Below are positions 27,714-37,288 of a DNA stretch of 64,000 nt, piece after piece (position 1 is the first letter of the stretch; every line of letters begins with the position of its first letter). The notes beneath the pieces are model-generated. The model ran no database searches. It saw only the letters and a list, made by a program, of their open reading frames with translations, and was not told the DNA's origin. Source of the DNA: Capnocytophaga sp. (GTDB lineage Bacteria > Bacteroidota > Bacteroidia > Flavobacteriales > Flavobacteriaceae); NCBI GenBank assembly GCA_030530525.1, contig JAUMUT010000003.1, positions 62,001-126,000 of the forward strand, written 5' to 3'. The translations under genes were made by a program, and so were the position numbers.

Positions 27714-27752
27714 TCGCTTACAGCTATTTATTGGTTGTAAGCGATTTTTTTT
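27714..27752 (+). terminator. Terminator of the PAS gene
   Basis: TCGCTTACA (27714-27722) pairs with TGTAAGCGA (27736-27744), then a T8 run. Confidence 0.9.
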
Positions 27753-27827
27753 GTTTTATTTTTTTATTAAAATAGATTTCTAATAGTATAAAAATCTTAT
27801 CTTTGCCTGTTGTTAAAGATTCTTTTT

Positions 27828-28379
27828 ATGATTTCTTATTTAAGCCAATATTATCCACTTTCCGAAGAAGCAGAAAAAGATGCTCGTACTTTGGTGCAAA
27901 CGCTTCATAAACCCAAAGGGAGCTTTCTTATAAAAGAAGGACAATCTGTAAATAGTTTCTTTTTACTAAAAAAAGGCTTAGTTCGTTCCTTTTTTCAAAA
28001 AGAAGAAGTACAGATAACTCAATGGTTTTCAATGGAAGGAGATAATGTAGCGGCTACCCAACCTCTTTATGACCAACAGCCTTCACGCGAATATATAGAA
28101 TGTCTTGAAGATTGTGAATTTCTCTTCTTTACAGGTGAAGATTTGCATTTTCTTTGTGAAAAACACAATTGTTTCAATACGCTTTATCGTAAAATCATTG
28201 AAGAATATTGCAAAATTATAGAAACCAGACTTTTTACGTTGCAAACAATGAGCGCACAAGAGCGTTATCATTTTCTTTTAGAAGATAGCCCGAAGCTCAT
28301 TCAGCGAGTGCCTTTGGGGTATATTGCCTCTTATCTTGGTATTTCCCAAGAAACACTGAGCCGCGTGCGAAGTAAATAG
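27828..28379 (+). CDS. Crp/Fnr family transcriptional regulator (2)
   Basis: The ATG at 27828 is 22 nt after TATCTTTG (27798-27805). Residues about 18-110 form the cNMP-binding-like barrel (KPKGSFLIKEGQSVNSFFLL, GLVRSFFQKEEVQITQWF). The HTH reads IASYLGISQETLSRVRSK at the very end; Glu-Thr-Leu-Ser-Arg matches the Fnr recognition helix pattern that contacts TTGA. No Cys cluster for an Fe-S centre. The MATE gene behind it carries a TTGAC-N4-ATCAA operator, so this regulator is the leading candidate to bind that site. Confidence 0.88.
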   Translation: MISYLSQYYPLSEEAEKDARTLVQTLHKPKGSFLIKEGQSVNSFFLLKKGLVRSFFQKEEVQITQWFSMEGDNVAATQPLYDQQPSREYIECLEDCEFLFFTGEDLHFLCEKHNCFNTLYRKIIEEYCKIIETRLFTLQTMSAQERYHFLLEDSPKLIQRVPLGYIASYLGISQETLSRVRSK

Positions 28380-28383
28380 TTTT

Positions 28384-28428
28384 TTTGACAAAAATCAAAA
28401 AAAAGGTAGATAAAAATACGTACCTTTG
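28384..28428 (+). promoter_or_regulatory. Crp/Fnr-type operator plus -7 box upstream of the MATE gene
   Basis: TTGAC-AAAA-ATCAA at 28385-28398 and TACCTTTG at 28421-28428, 36 bp apart. It lies directly behind the stop codon of Crp/Fnr regulator 2. Confidence 0.75.
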
Positions 28429-28449
28429 CCCGCTTAAATTTTATCTTTT

Positions 28450-29784
28450 ATGAAAAGACGAGAACTTTTAGAAAAAGCTCCTATTGCAAAAGTATTTTTA
28501 AAATACGCTTTACCAAGTATTATTACAATGTGTTTCTTTGGCTTACAAAACTTGGTAGATGGTATTGTGGTGGGCAATTATATAGGTGAGGAAGCACTCG
28601 GTGGCGTAAATATCATTATGCCTCTTTTCAGTGTGATAATGGTAGTAGCCCTTACTGTAGGTATTGGTTGTCAAACACTTGTGAGTCAAGGCTTAGGTGC
28701 GAACGACCTACCCAAGGCACAAACGGCTATGAATACGGGCTTTTGGGGGCTACTTGTGGGGAGCGTGGTGGCTTCTGTGGTTTTGTATTTTGGAATGGAA
28801 TATTTTGTTACTTTTTTAGGAGCCGATGAGGTACTTTTCCCGCACGCATATGCATACCTGAAAGGGCTTGTGTTTTTTATTCCTACAATGTCGTTATGTT
28901 TTTATTTTGATTTGATGTTAAAAAGCATCGGGAAGCCCATTGTTTCCACTCTGATAATGAGTTTGGTGGTGTTGCTTAACATAGGGTTGAGTTTATTTTT
29001 TGTTTTACAACTCGGTTGGGGAGTGATGGGAACGAGTATCGCCACAGGAATAGCTTTTACTATTGCTGCTTTTATTTCGGGGAGTATTTTGTTGAGAGGC
29101 AAAAGCCAAGTGCGGTTATTCCAAGGAGAATTTTCTTTTCCTGTTCTTTGGCGGGCGAGTTACAATGGTTCTTCCGAAGGAGCGTCTGAACTTTCTTCCG
29201 CTATTAGTATCTTGATAATCAATAATGTAATTGTAAAAATAATGGGAGCAGAAGGCGTTTCTGCCTTTACGGTGCTCAATTATATTAATTTTATGGGAAT
29301 ATTACTTTTCTTAGGAATTTCTGACGGAATGATTCCCGTATTAGGCTATGTGTATGGAGCAAAGCAGTTGGACAGGCTCAAACAATTTTTCCGTTTTATA
29401 GCAAAAACGAATGCCGTGATAGGGCTTGTAGTGTTTATTATTTTACAATTTTTTGGTGAAATGATAATTTCTCTTTTCTTAAAAAATGCACACTCTCACG
29501 TTGCCGAAATAGCGCACGAGGGGTTGCGTATTTTCTCGTTTGTATTTCTTATAAATGGATTTAATATTCTGGTAACCAGCTTTTTTACTTCTATTGGTAA
29601 TGCGTTGGGTTCTATTATTGTAGCCTCTCTCAGGGGGATAGTTTTCATCGGGTTAGGAATGCTTATTTTACCCCAAATTTTAGGAGAAAAAGGCATATGG
29701 CTTACTTTGGCTTTTGCCGAATATTTAACCCTTATCGTAACGATTATTTTACTTCGTTATACGATGAAAAAAATCTATAAATAA
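28450..29784 (+). CDS. MATE family efflux transporter
   Basis: 444 aa with 12 predicted membrane helices in two homologous halves, the norm for MATE Na+ or H+ coupled multidrug exporters. The N-terminal PIAKVFLKYALPSIITMCFF and LQNLVDGIVVGNYIGEEALG are typical family signatures, as is the helix 7 region GASELSSAISILIINNVIV. It lies behind Crp/Fnr regulator 2 and under the TTGAC-N4-ATCAA operator, suggesting regulated detoxification. The substrate cannot be read from sequence. Confidence 0.92.
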   Translation: MKRRELLEKAPIAKVFLKYALPSIITMCFFGLQNLVDGIVVGNYIGEEALGGVNIIMPLFSVIMVVALTVGIGCQTLVSQGLGANDLPKAQTAMNTGFWGLLVGSVVASVVLYFGMEYFVTFLGADEVLFPHAYAYLKGLVFFIPTMSLCFYFDLMLKSIGKPIVSTLIMSLVVLLNIGLSLFFVLQLGWGVMGTSIATGIAFTIAAFISGSILLRGKSQVRLFQGEFSFPVLWRASYNGSSEGASELSSAISILIINNVIVKIMGAEGVSAFTVLNYINFMGILLFLGISDGMIPVLGYVYGAKQLDRLKQFFRFIAKTNAVIGLVVFIILQFFGEMIISLFLKNAHSHVAEIAHEGLRIFSFVFLINGFNILVTSFFTSIGNALGSIIVASLRGIVFIGLGMLILPQILGEKGIWLTLAFAEYLTLIVTIILLRYTMKKIYK

Positions 29785-29788
29785 TATT

Positions 29789-30538
29789 TTACAATAATAA
29801 AACAACGCCTATTCCCTTCATTTCTTCTGAATAAATAGGGTATAGGCTTATTTTTGTAGATGTTTTTTCTGAATTTTCTCCAAAAAATAATTTCTGTGTA
29901 GTAGGAAATAACCAATAAGCCGTTTTGGCACTAAGAATGCCTATGCCTGCTCCTGCCAACACATCAGAAGCCCAATGGCGGTTGTTGCGAATACGCATTA
30001 TTCCTACAAAAGATGCTATAATATATCCGCTGGAAGCCAACAAACAATCCGAATCTTTATATTCTTGGTAAAACATTTCTATACCTGTGAAGGCGGTAGC
30101 CGTGTGCCCAGAGGGGAAAGAGTTTCGTGTAGTTTCATCTGGGCGAAGCTCTCTGATGCTGTATTTCAACCCATTAACAACAACGGCAGTTATAGCATAT
30201 GCGGTTGCGCCTATAAGCATTCGTTCTTTAACAGAATGTTTGGCTTTTACTCCCAAATTACTCATTGCAAAAACACTTGCAATGGGGGCGTATTGTATAT
30301 AATCATCTATATGGATTTTTCCGCTTACGTAATTGGTGGTATTTTTCCGCACAAAATGATTGAAATCCGTTTTTTTAGCTAAAATACCAAGCGAAATCAG
30401 GCTCATAGGAGCAATAAGCTGTTTTGTGTGGAAAGAATTCTCTTTTTTGGTGATGGTATCTGTAAAGAGAGAATCTATTTGAGCATTTACTATGGTTGAG
30501 TAAAAATAAAACAAACAAATAATAAAAAATTTAATCAT
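29789..30538 (-). CDS. PAP2 family phosphatase with signal peptide
   Basis: Signal peptide (residues 1-19, ending VNAQ). The three PAP2 phosphatase motifs are present: KYSIRELRP (K-x6-RP), SFPSGHTATAF (PSGH) and RIRNNRHWASDVLAG (R-x5-H-x3-D). Such enzymes remove phosphate from lipids such as undecaprenyl pyrophosphate or phosphatidate, or from lipid A, at the periplasmic face. Several hydrophobic segments flank the motifs. It converges with the MATE gene, with 4 nt between stops. Confidence 0.92.
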   Translation of the reverse strand: MIKFFIICLFYFYSTIVNAQIDSLFTDTITKKENSFHTKQLIAPMSLISLGILAKKTDFNHFVRKNTTNYVSGKIHIDDYIQYAPIASVFAMSNLGVKAKHSVKERMLIGATAYAITAVVVNGLKYSIRELRPDETTRNSFPSGHTATAFTGIEMFYQEYKDSDCLLASSGYIIASFVGIMRIRNNRHWASDVLAGAGIGILSAKTAYWLFPTTQKLFFGENSEKTSTKISLYPIYSEEMKGIGVVLLL

Positions 30539-30592
30539 TTTTAGGTTTCTTTTTTAAGACAATCATAAAAAATGCAAAGATACAAAAAAATA

Positions 30593-30625
30593 AAAAGAAA
30601 AGCCATCTTTTCAGACAGCTTTTCT
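30593..30625 (-). terminator. Terminator of the M16 peptidase operon
   Basis: On the minus strand AGAAAAGC and GCTTTTCT form an 8-bp stem with a short inner pairing, followed by a T-rich run, 46 nt past the stop at 30671. Confidence 0.8.
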
Positions 30626-30670
30626 CAACTTTAATTTTTAAAAATGAAAAATAAGTGAAAAAACAAACTT

Positions 30671-32725
30671 TTATTTAAAACTTTCTTCGGTAGCTTTGTT
30701 TATTTCATAGCTACTTGCAGTAAGGGTAATATCCATTCCTGCCATATTTTGTACGTATTGGAAAGGATATTTTACTCCTTCCACTTCTTTATAATCAGAA
30801 GAATATTTGGAAATTACCATTTCTCCGTTTGGTGTTTTTTGTTTGCTAATTTCTCCTACTTTCAAGCCTGTTTTGGTGCTATAATAGTAGGTTGTGCTTT
30901 CTTTTTGAATAGCGTAAGCATCTTCGCCGTTTATGTTTTCAATGCCTAAAAGTTTTGCGTTTTGGTTGTTAAATTCCAATTCTGGGAAAACGCTACTTTC
31001 TGCAAGTGTTTTTTTCATTTCTTCTGGCAAATCCATTTTTTGTCCTTGTTGTTCAATGTAGCCTGTTTGCCCATTGAAAACAATTTTTTGGATTACCATT
31101 CCCATAGTTTCCACGCTAGAAAGCATTTTGCCTTTGGCTATAACATTATGAAAATTAAGCACTTGCCCTTGTACATTGGCAGATGAATGAATGGTAACAG
31201 AATTTACTTTTTGTAGTTTTTCTTTTCCACCAATAAGGTCAATGTATTTTTTTATAACACTTTCCACAGAGGCATTAGCGTCCATTTTTGGGGCTTCTGG
31301 CTTAGTGGTTTTGTTTGCAAATTTATCAAAATAGAAAACAGGAAGGGCTTTTCCGTTGAATTTCATAGCTTCAAGGCTATCTGCTATTTCACTTGCTTTC
31401 CCTACAATAACTACACGTAAATTATTGATTTTTATATACTTATTAGCAACTCTTTTTACATCGGCAGCCGTAACAGCTTCAATATTTTTGATATAATTGG
31501 CATAGAAGTTTTTAGGTAATTTATACACTTCTTTATTCAATGCAAAACGTGCGATAGTAGCAGGATTTTCGGTAGCCATTATAAAAGAGCCTAAGTATAA
31601 AGCTTTTGCTTCGGCAAGTTTATCCGCAGGAACATTTTGGTTTTGTATTTTTCGTATTTCATTGAAAATTTCTTCCACAGCACGAGCAGTAACTTCATTT
31701 CGTACTTTGGTAGAAACGTTGAATGTAGCTTCTGTCCATTTGTTGGCATCCACAGAAGAGCGCGCCCCATAAGTAAAGCCATTTTGCTCACGTAGGTTCA
31801 TATTAATATAACTTCCAAAACCTCCGCCCAAAATATAATTCATTATCAAAACAGGGAAATAATCTTTATCGCCCATTTTTAAATTTTCCAAATTGAAAAT
31901 ATTGATTTCAGACTGAACCGCATTGGGTACATCAATCAAATTAATTTGGGTATATTGCACATCTTTTGGCGAATAAATAGAAGTTTGCAAAGATTTGGCA
32001 GGAATCCATTTTAAGAAATATTTTTCCACCATTGTTTTTGCTTCTTCTGGCTTAATATCTCCTAAAACTACCATATAAGCATTGGCTGGCGAGAAATTTT
32101 CTCTATAAAAATTTTGAACATCAGCAAGATTTACACTATTAAGAGATGCTTCTGTCTGGAATTTCCCATATGGGTGATTGGTCGTATATACCAAGGCATC
32201 ATTAACCCTACCCGCTATGGCTTGTGCGCTGTTTTCGCTTGCTTTTATGCCTTCTATGCCTCTTGCGCGTTCTTTATCCAATTCTTCTTGCGTAAAATTA
32301 GGGTTGAGAGCCGCATCTGCAAAAAGTTCCAATACACGAGGGAAATAACGAGTAAGCGAGCTGGCATTACCTCCTTTTGCGGATAAAGAAACTTCTGCGC
32401 CAAGAAATTCTACTTCTTCATTGAAGTCATCTTTGCTAATATTTTTAGAGCCTTTCCCCATCAAAGCCGAAGTAAGGTCTGCCACTCCTGGTTTGTTTCG
32501 CTCGTCAGAAGGAGGAGTATCCATTGTCAAACGAACGGAAATTCGTGGTAATTTATGGTTTTCTACTACCAAAAGAGTCAGCCCATTAGCCAATTTATAC
32601 ATTGTAGGTTCGCCAATGTTAATGGTAGGTATTTTGCCCGATTCAGGCATTTTATTTCTATCTACTTGTGCGGTCATAAAAAGTGAAGTAAGCAATAAAG
32701 ATGCTGTTATGAATATTTTTTTCAT
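30671..32725 (-). CDS. M16 family peptidase-like subunit lacking the HxxEH zinc motif
   Basis: Exported (signal peptide ending FMTAQ). It has two M16 domains: about 35-250, starting YKLANGLTLLVVENHKLPRI, and about 250-480, with ILGGGFGSYINMNLREQNGF and YGARSS. The C-terminal 200 residues contain an outer-membrane-lipoprotein-like barrel (SVIKKYIDLIGGKEKLQKV onward). At the position of the zinc site it reads SALMGKGSKNISKDDF, so the HxxEH triad is missing. In this family such proteins partner a catalytic subunit, here the gene 12 nt upstream (32738). Confidence 0.88.
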   Translation of the reverse strand: MKKIFITASLLLTSLFMTAQVDRNKMPESGKIPTINIGEPTMYKLANGLTLLVVENHKLPRISVRLTMDTPPSDERNKPGVADLTSALMGKGSKNISKDDFNEEVEFLGAEVSLSAKGGNASSLTRYFPRVLELFADAALNPNFTQEELDKERARGIEGIKASENSAQAIAGRVNDALVYTTNHPYGKFQTEASLNSVNLADVQNFYRENFSPANAYMVVLGDIKPEEAKTMVEKYFLKWIPAKSLQTSIYSPKDVQYTQINLIDVPNAVQSEINIFNLENLKMGDKDYFPVLIMNYILGGGFGSYINMNLREQNGFTYGARSSVDANKWTEATFNVSTKVRNEVTARAVEEIFNEIRKIQNQNVPADKLAEAKALYLGSFIMATENPATIARFALNKEVYKLPKNFYANYIKNIEAVTAADVKRVANKYIKINNLRVVIVGKASEIADSLEAMKFNGKALPVFYFDKFANKTTKPEAPKMDANASVESVIKKYIDLIGGKEKLQKVNSVTIHSSANVQGQVLNFHNVIAKGKMLSSVETMGMVIQKIVFNGQTGYIEQQGQKMDLPEEMKKTLAESSVFPELEFNNQNAKLLGIENINGEDAYAIQKESTTYYYSTKTGLKVGEISKQKTPNGEMVISKYSSDYKEVEGVKYPFQYVQNMAGMDITLTASSYEINKATEESFK

Positions 32726-32737
32726 TTTTTTAGAGAT

Positions 32738-34066
32738 TTAGTTAGACTTGGGTTCTGGTAAATAATCCATATTCAAACGTTGGCTTGGGTTAAGATATTT
32801 TTGAGCCACACGGCGAATATCTTCCCGAGTTACTTTACGATATAGTTCTAACTCTTTATTAATTCGGTTTGTATCGTTAAAAAATACATAATTAGTTGCC
32901 AAAGAATGCGCGATACCTTCCATTTTAGAATTGGAACCAACAAAAGAATTTTCAAATTGGTTTAATAATTTTTGGTATTCTTTTTCTGAAATAAGTTCGG
33001 TTTGTAGCCTTTTTATGCCTTCGTCCATATCTTTGCCAAGTTGTTCCAAAGAAGTATTTCCAAGCGGAAGAGCTGCCATCATATAAATACCATAATCTTC
33101 CTGAGCGCGGTTGAATGCTAATACTTGCAAGGCTTCTTTTTTCTCATCAACCATTTCTTTGTACAAACGAGAAGATTTTCCTCCGGTTAGTATTTGCGAA
33201 ATAAAATCAAACGTAATTGCGTCAGCATCGGTTTGTTTTGGAGTTCTATACGCATAAGCCTTCAACGGAAGATTAATATTAGCATCGTATTCTGTTACTT
33301 TTATTTCTTGGGTAATTGGGTCTTCCATCGGGAAATTTCTCACTGGTTTTTGCGCTCTGTTTTGGATAGGAGCAAAGTACAATTCTATCCATTTTTTGGT
33401 TTGTGCCTTGTCAAAATCTCCTGTTACTACCAAAACGGCATTGTTTGGGTTGTAATACGTTTCGTTATAACGAACAAAATCTTCCAAAACTGCCGAATTT
33501 AAATCCTCTAAACTACCAATAACTGATTGTTTGTAAGGGTGTTTCTTGAATAAATGAGGCGTTACGGCGGTTTGATACATTATTTTCCCGTATGGGGCAT
33601 TATCCATTCGCTCGCGTTTTTCTTCTTTTACCACTTCTTTTTGAGTATCTACACCTATTTTATTTATCACAGGGTGAAGCATTCTTTCGGCTTCCATCCA
33701 AAGCCCAAGTTGTAAGTTGTTAGACGGGAAAACTTCGTAATAATATGTTCTGTCCGAAGAAGTATTGGCGTTATTTTGCCCTCCGTTGGAAGATACAATG
33801 CTCATCCATTTGCCTCGCTCAATATTTTTTGTTCCTTCAAAAAGAAGATGTTCAAAAAAATGCGCAAAGCCCGTTTTTCCTGGTATATCATCTTTTGAAC
33901 CTACGTGGTACATAACTCCTGTTGTAACCACAGGAACGGAATTATCCTGATGTAAAATAACGTGCAAGCCGTTAGGCAGGTCATACTCTTCAAAATCAAT
34001 TTTCTGTGCCATAGCTATCCCTCCTGATAGTAATAAAACGTTTAGTGTTAAAAAATATTTCTTCAT
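32738..34066 (-). CDS. M16 family zinc peptidase, catalytic subunit
   Basis: The start at 34066 gives a signal peptide (ending IAMAQ). The inverted zinc motif is H69-F-F-E72-H73 in GFAHFFEHLLFEGT, with downstream Glu residues for the third ligand. The second M16 domain follows after about residue 220 (GKSSRLYKEMVDEKKEALQV with the Arg/Tyr site). Periplasmic oligopeptide degradation is the usual role. It forms a two-gene operon with the non-catalytic partner. Confidence 0.93.
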   Translation of the reverse strand: MKKYFLTLNVLLLSGGIAMAQKIDFEEYDLPNGLHVILHQDNSVPVVTTGVMYHVGSKDDIPGKTGFAHFFEHLLFEGTKNIERGKWMSIVSSNGGQNNANTSSDRTYYYEVFPSNNLQLGLWMEAERMLHPVINKIGVDTQKEVVKEEKRERMDNAPYGKIMYQTAVTPHLFKKHPYKQSVIGSLEDLNSAVLEDFVRYNETYYNPNNAVLVVTGDFDKAQTKKWIELYFAPIQNRAQKPVRNFPMEDPITQEIKVTEYDANINLPLKAYAYRTPKQTDADAITFDFISQILTGGKSSRLYKEMVDEKKEALQVLAFNRAQEDYGIYMMAALPLGNTSLEQLGKDMDEGIKRLQTELISEKEYQKLLNQFENSFVGSNSKMEGIAHSLATNYVFFNDTNRINKELELYRKVTREDIRRVAQKYLNPSQRLNMDYLPEPKSN

Positions 34067-34241
34067 AAAATAAAAGTTTATGTAATTATGTTGCAAATTT
34101 ACATTTTTTTTCTAATAGTTATTAAAATTTAAGTTTTATTTATGATTTTTATCAATTATAAGGTTGTATTTATTCTTTTTTCGTGAAAAACATACAATTT
34201 ACCAATAAAAAAATAATAATTTTGTCGATTATTTGATAAAA

Positions 34242-35123
34242 TCACAAAATCATTTCTTTATACGGAATAATAGTAAAAAATCCTTTGGAAGAAAAGTATT
34301 CTTTTACATATTCTTCTTCGCCTGTGGCAAGGATAAAATCTCCTCCCCAAGCACCTAAGCTTTTTATAGTTCCTTGAAAATCACTAAAATACATTTTTTT
34401 TACGGGAGACAAATGAACCACCGAAGCGATGATTTCTTCGTGTTTGTCCAACAACTCGCAAAAGGAAGAAAACGAAGGAAAGCGAAGCAAATCTTCCGTA
34501 ATTTCCGTAATTTCTTCTATCGCTTTGGTTTTACTTTTTTTATTTTTCCGATATTGTGCAATGCCTTCTCTACTATTTTGTTTTTGGTTAAGGTGAATAA
34601 AAAATAATTGCTCAGAAAAATCTATCGGAAAATCAACAGGATATATTTTTCGCTTTTCTCCTTCCAACTGATACAAAATAGGCGATTTAGCCTCAGCGCA
34701 AGCAATATCGTAGCCACTCCCCCCGAAGCTGTCGGCTAATAATATATACGGATTTACTTCTGCCCACTTGGCAACCAAACTAAGTAGAGTAGAGGAGGAA
34801 CCCAAGCCCCAATTTCTTGGAAAATCCAAATGGGTTTCAATAGAAATATTTTTGGTAATTTCTTGAAAATCAATGTTTTGTTTTTGTGTAGAAAGAATAA
34901 TTTTCTCCAAACTTTGAGCAATAGGATTAGCACTTTCGGTAAATAATTCTTCATCAAACCACACCGAGCCGTCATTGGCAATACTTTTCCAAAAAAATCC
35001 TTTTTCTTCTATTTTTTTTACAGAAAGAGTTTGCCCTTTTTTGGTAGGAAAAGCGAGGCTTAGCGCACCATCTAACACCAAATATTCGCCTGTTAAAAGT
35101 AATTTTCCGTTTGCTCGTATCAT
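34242..35123 (-). CDS. GYDIA family GHMP kinase (probable mevalonate pathway kinase)
   Basis: Starts MIRANGKLLLTGEYLVLDGA, the GHMP N-terminal motif. The ATP-binding motif 2 is NWGLGSSSTLLSLVA, and SGYDIACAEAKSPILYQ gives the family its name. Motif 3 is GAWGGDFILATG near the C-terminus. Bacteroidetes members replace classical mevalonate/phosphomevalonate kinase in isoprenoid synthesis; the exact substrate is inferred, not read. 293 aa, complete, single gene on the minus strand. Confidence 0.87.
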   Translation of the reverse strand: MIRANGKLLLTGEYLVLDGALSLAFPTKKGQTLSVKKIEEKGFFWKSIANDGSVWFDEELFTESANPIAQSLEKIILSTQKQNIDFQEITKNISIETHLDFPRNWGLGSSSTLLSLVAKWAEVNPYILLADSFGGSGYDIACAEAKSPILYQLEGEKRKIYPVDFPIDFSEQLFFIHLNQKQNSREGIAQYRKNKKSKTKAIEEITEITEDLLRFPSFSSFCELLDKHEEIIASVVHLSPVKKMYFSDFQGTIKSLGAWGGDFILATGEEEYVKEYFSSKGFFTIIPYKEMIL

Positions 35124-35302
35124 TTTTTAGATTTTAAGGCAAAGGTACAAAAATATTTTCATAAAAAATAGATTATATTTATTTGTGTAAATATTTAATA
35201 ATCAATGAAATAAAAAATATTATAAAAATAATTAAAATTTTCCTTGATTATTAAAAAAATATTCGTACCTTTGCAACCGAATTTTTAAGGTTACTAATTT
35301 TT

Positions 35303-35384
35303 GCGGGTGTGGTGAAATTGGTAGACACGCCAGACTTAGGATCTGGTGCCTCACGGTGTGAAGGTTCGAGTCCTTTCACCCGCA
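35303..35384 (+). tRNA. tRNA-Leu (anticodon TAG)
   Basis: Acceptor stem GCGGGTG/CACCCGC with discriminator A35384. Anticodon stem CCAGA/TCTGG with anticodon TAG (35337-35339). T-loop GGTTCGAGTCC. A TACCTTTG -7 box lies at 35265-35272. Long variable arm (TGCCTCACGGTGT), as expected of tRNA-Leu. CCA is not encoded. Confidence 0.97.
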
Positions 35385-35385
35385 C

Positions 35386-35413
35386 AACTCTCAGAGCCAT
35401 CTGAGAGTTTTTT
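35386..35413 (+). terminator. Terminator of tRNA-Leu
   Basis: AACTCTCAGA (35386-35395), 4-nt loop, TCTGAGAGTT (35400-35409), then Ts. Confidence 0.9.
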
Positions 35414-35580
35414 GTTTATATACTATTCTGCTTTTTTCTTCTTTCTTAAAATAAAATCCACCAAAAATAGAGAATATTTAATCGTAAATATTTGTATATT
35501 TGCCAATTAAAAACAATTTCAATCTTAGTTTAAGATCAATTAGCGGATAATAATACTGAATTATAAATTAAGATACCAAT

Positions 35581-36093
35581 ATGAATATACGTCCTATTAT
35601 CACAACTGACATAGCTTTATTACAAGCTATTGGTAAGCAAACTTTCTATGAGACCTTTGCTGACACTAATACTTCAGAAGATATGGAGCAATATCTTACT
35701 ACGAGCTTTGCTACTGCCAAAGTACAACAAGAATTATCCAATCCAGATTCTCTTTTTTTCTTTGCCGAAGAAGAAAACGAGGTGATAGGTTATTTGAAGC
35801 TCAATTTTGCCTCTGCTCAAACAGAACCACAAGACCCTAATGCGATGGAGATAGAACGTATCTATGTACTTAGGAAGTTTCACGGTAGCGGGGTAGGTCA
35901 AGCTCTTTATCAAAAAGCCATTGAAGTAGCTAAGGAGCGAAAAGTATCCTATGTGTGGTTAGGAGTATGGGAAAAGAATGAAAGAGCTTTACGCTTTTAC
36001 CAAAAAAATGGATTTGTAGCTTTTGATACCCACACTTTCGTCTTAGGAACTGATGCTCAAACTGATATTTTAATGAAACTAACAATACTTTGA
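35581..36093 (+). CDS. GNAT family N-acetyltransferase
   Basis: 170 aa GNAT fold: MNIRPIITTDIALLQAIGKQ at the N-terminus, EVIGYLKLNFA (strand 4), and IERIYVLRKFHGSGVGQALY (motif A, acetyl-CoA pyrophosphate loop HGSGVG). KKNGFVAFDTHTFVLG gives motif B. It resembles spermidine/amino-acid side-chain acetyltransferases of the YitI/PaiA type, but the acceptor is unknown. Behind it, 36094-36207 holds only a 17-codon ATG frame and no gene I can support. Confidence 0.9.
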   Translation: MNIRPIITTDIALLQAIGKQTFYETFADTNTSEDMEQYLTTSFATAKVQQELSNPDSLFFFAEEENEVIGYLKLNFASAQTEPQDPNAMEIERIYVLRKFHGSGVGQALYQKAIEVAKERKVSYVWLGVWEKNERALRFYQKNGFVAFDTHTFVLGTDAQTDILMKLTIL

Positions 36094-36207
36094 AATATGA
36101 AAAAAACTTCATTTGTTCAAGGTATCCCTACTACCCTTTGTTTGTTGTAAGGAAACATTAGTTTGATAAACTATAAAAATGATATAACAAAGATTAAATA
36201 ACACTAT

Positions 36208-36579
36208 ATGGAAATAACCCCAGCCCTTAAAACAGAGATTTACCACGCTCTAACAGACTTTTTAGAAGCCTACAAGGCGGAAGATACCCACGTACTCGCT
36301 GAAAAGTTTGATATATCGGGGGAGTTTTTGGAAGAAATCTATGAAATGCTTGATTTTGTAGAGGATAAAAGCGTGTTGCACCTCTTTCCTTTGGAAGAAA
36401 TGGACAAAGAAGAAGGAGGAGGCACAAACTTAGATGTCTATACTTTTAACAACGATGATACCGCCGTAGGGGTGGAAGCTCATTTGTGGGATAATGGTGA
36501 ATATTTTGCCATTATCAAAGGATATTATAACCTTGGGGAGCAATTCCCTAAATTTGTATTTCATTATTTTAGTACTTAA
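36208..36579 (+). CDS. Hypothetical acidic protein, 123 aa (first gene of the immunity-like island)
   Basis: Soluble, no signal. Helical N-terminus (TEIYHALTDFLEAYKAEDTH) and a beta-rich C-terminus (NDDTAVGVEAHLWDNGEYFA then IIKGYYNLGEQFPKF). It has the size, acidity and isolation from any toxin typical of immunity-type proteins. No named family recognised. The next gene starts 12 nt downstream, beginning a tightly packed, same-strand run. Confidence 0.6.
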   Translation: MEITPALKTEIYHALTDFLEAYKAEDTHVLAEKFDISGEFLEEIYEMLDFVEDKSVLHLFPLEEMDKEEGGGTNLDVYTFNNDDTAVGVEAHLWDNGEYFAIIKGYYNLGEQFPKFVFHYFST

Positions 36580-36590
36580 AAATTAAAGAT

Positions 36591-37277
36591 ATGTATTTTG
36601 CAAACACTTGGCACAAAAGTTTTAATTTTGTAATCACTCCTGAGGAATTTGAAGCGGTATTCAATAGAGATGATTATGAGTTTGTAACTAGCAATATGCT
36701 AGTGGATATAGACTATATCAGCACTGAAAAGCAGGAAATCTTCAATGCTTATCAGCAATATTATGAAAAAATACTGCTCCGTGAGGAAAAGTATAATCAC
36801 AAAATCTTATGGACTATTGAGGATAAGATGCGACAAAGTATGATTGATCAAACCAAAAAACTCATTTTCCTAAAAGTAGGGGACAACAAGAAAGATGCTG
36901 TTAAGTATAAGCGAGTGCGTACGAAAGAGCCTTTTATGAATATAGACCCTTTTTGTCTTCTCTATAAAAAGGAAAAGAACTTGCTCTCTACCATTTATCA
37001 CGCCCCTGAAAACACATTCGGGCTCAAACTCACCTATCCTAAAACTATCAGTCTTGCAGATAAGAACGATAACCTAAGAGGCAATTACAACACCGAAAAG
37101 TACCCTATGTGTGCCATTTTCAAGGATATCATCAAGCAGATTAAGAAAATCAGTCATAAAGCAAAGATGATGAAAGGAGAGCAATTGCTCAAACCCGATT
37201 TTTGGATTTCCGATAAAGCAAAAGAAGAAGTAGGAAGAAATTATTACTTGCAGAAAAATAAATTAGTGTTTGTTTAA
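36591..37277 (+). CDS. Hypothetical protein, 228 aa
   Basis: Soluble. Begins YFANTWHKSFNFVITPEEFE. It is Lys-rich in the last third (FKDIIKQIKKISHKAKMMKG). No signal, membrane segment or catalytic motif seen. Packed between 36208 and 37289 with 11-nt gaps, so co-transcribed. Unrecognised family. Confidence 0.55.
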   Translation: MYFANTWHKSFNFVITPEEFEAVFNRDDYEFVTSNMLVDIDYISTEKQEIFNAYQQYYEKILLREEKYNHKILWTIEDKMRQSMIDQTKKLIFLKVGDNKKDAVKYKRVRTKEPFMNIDPFCLLYKKEKNLLSTIYHAPENTFGLKLTYPKTISLADKNDNLRGNYNTEKYPMCAIFKDIIKQIKKISHKAKMMKGEQLLKPDFWISDKAKEEVGRNYYLQKNKLVFV

Positions 37278-37288
37278 TTTACTAAATT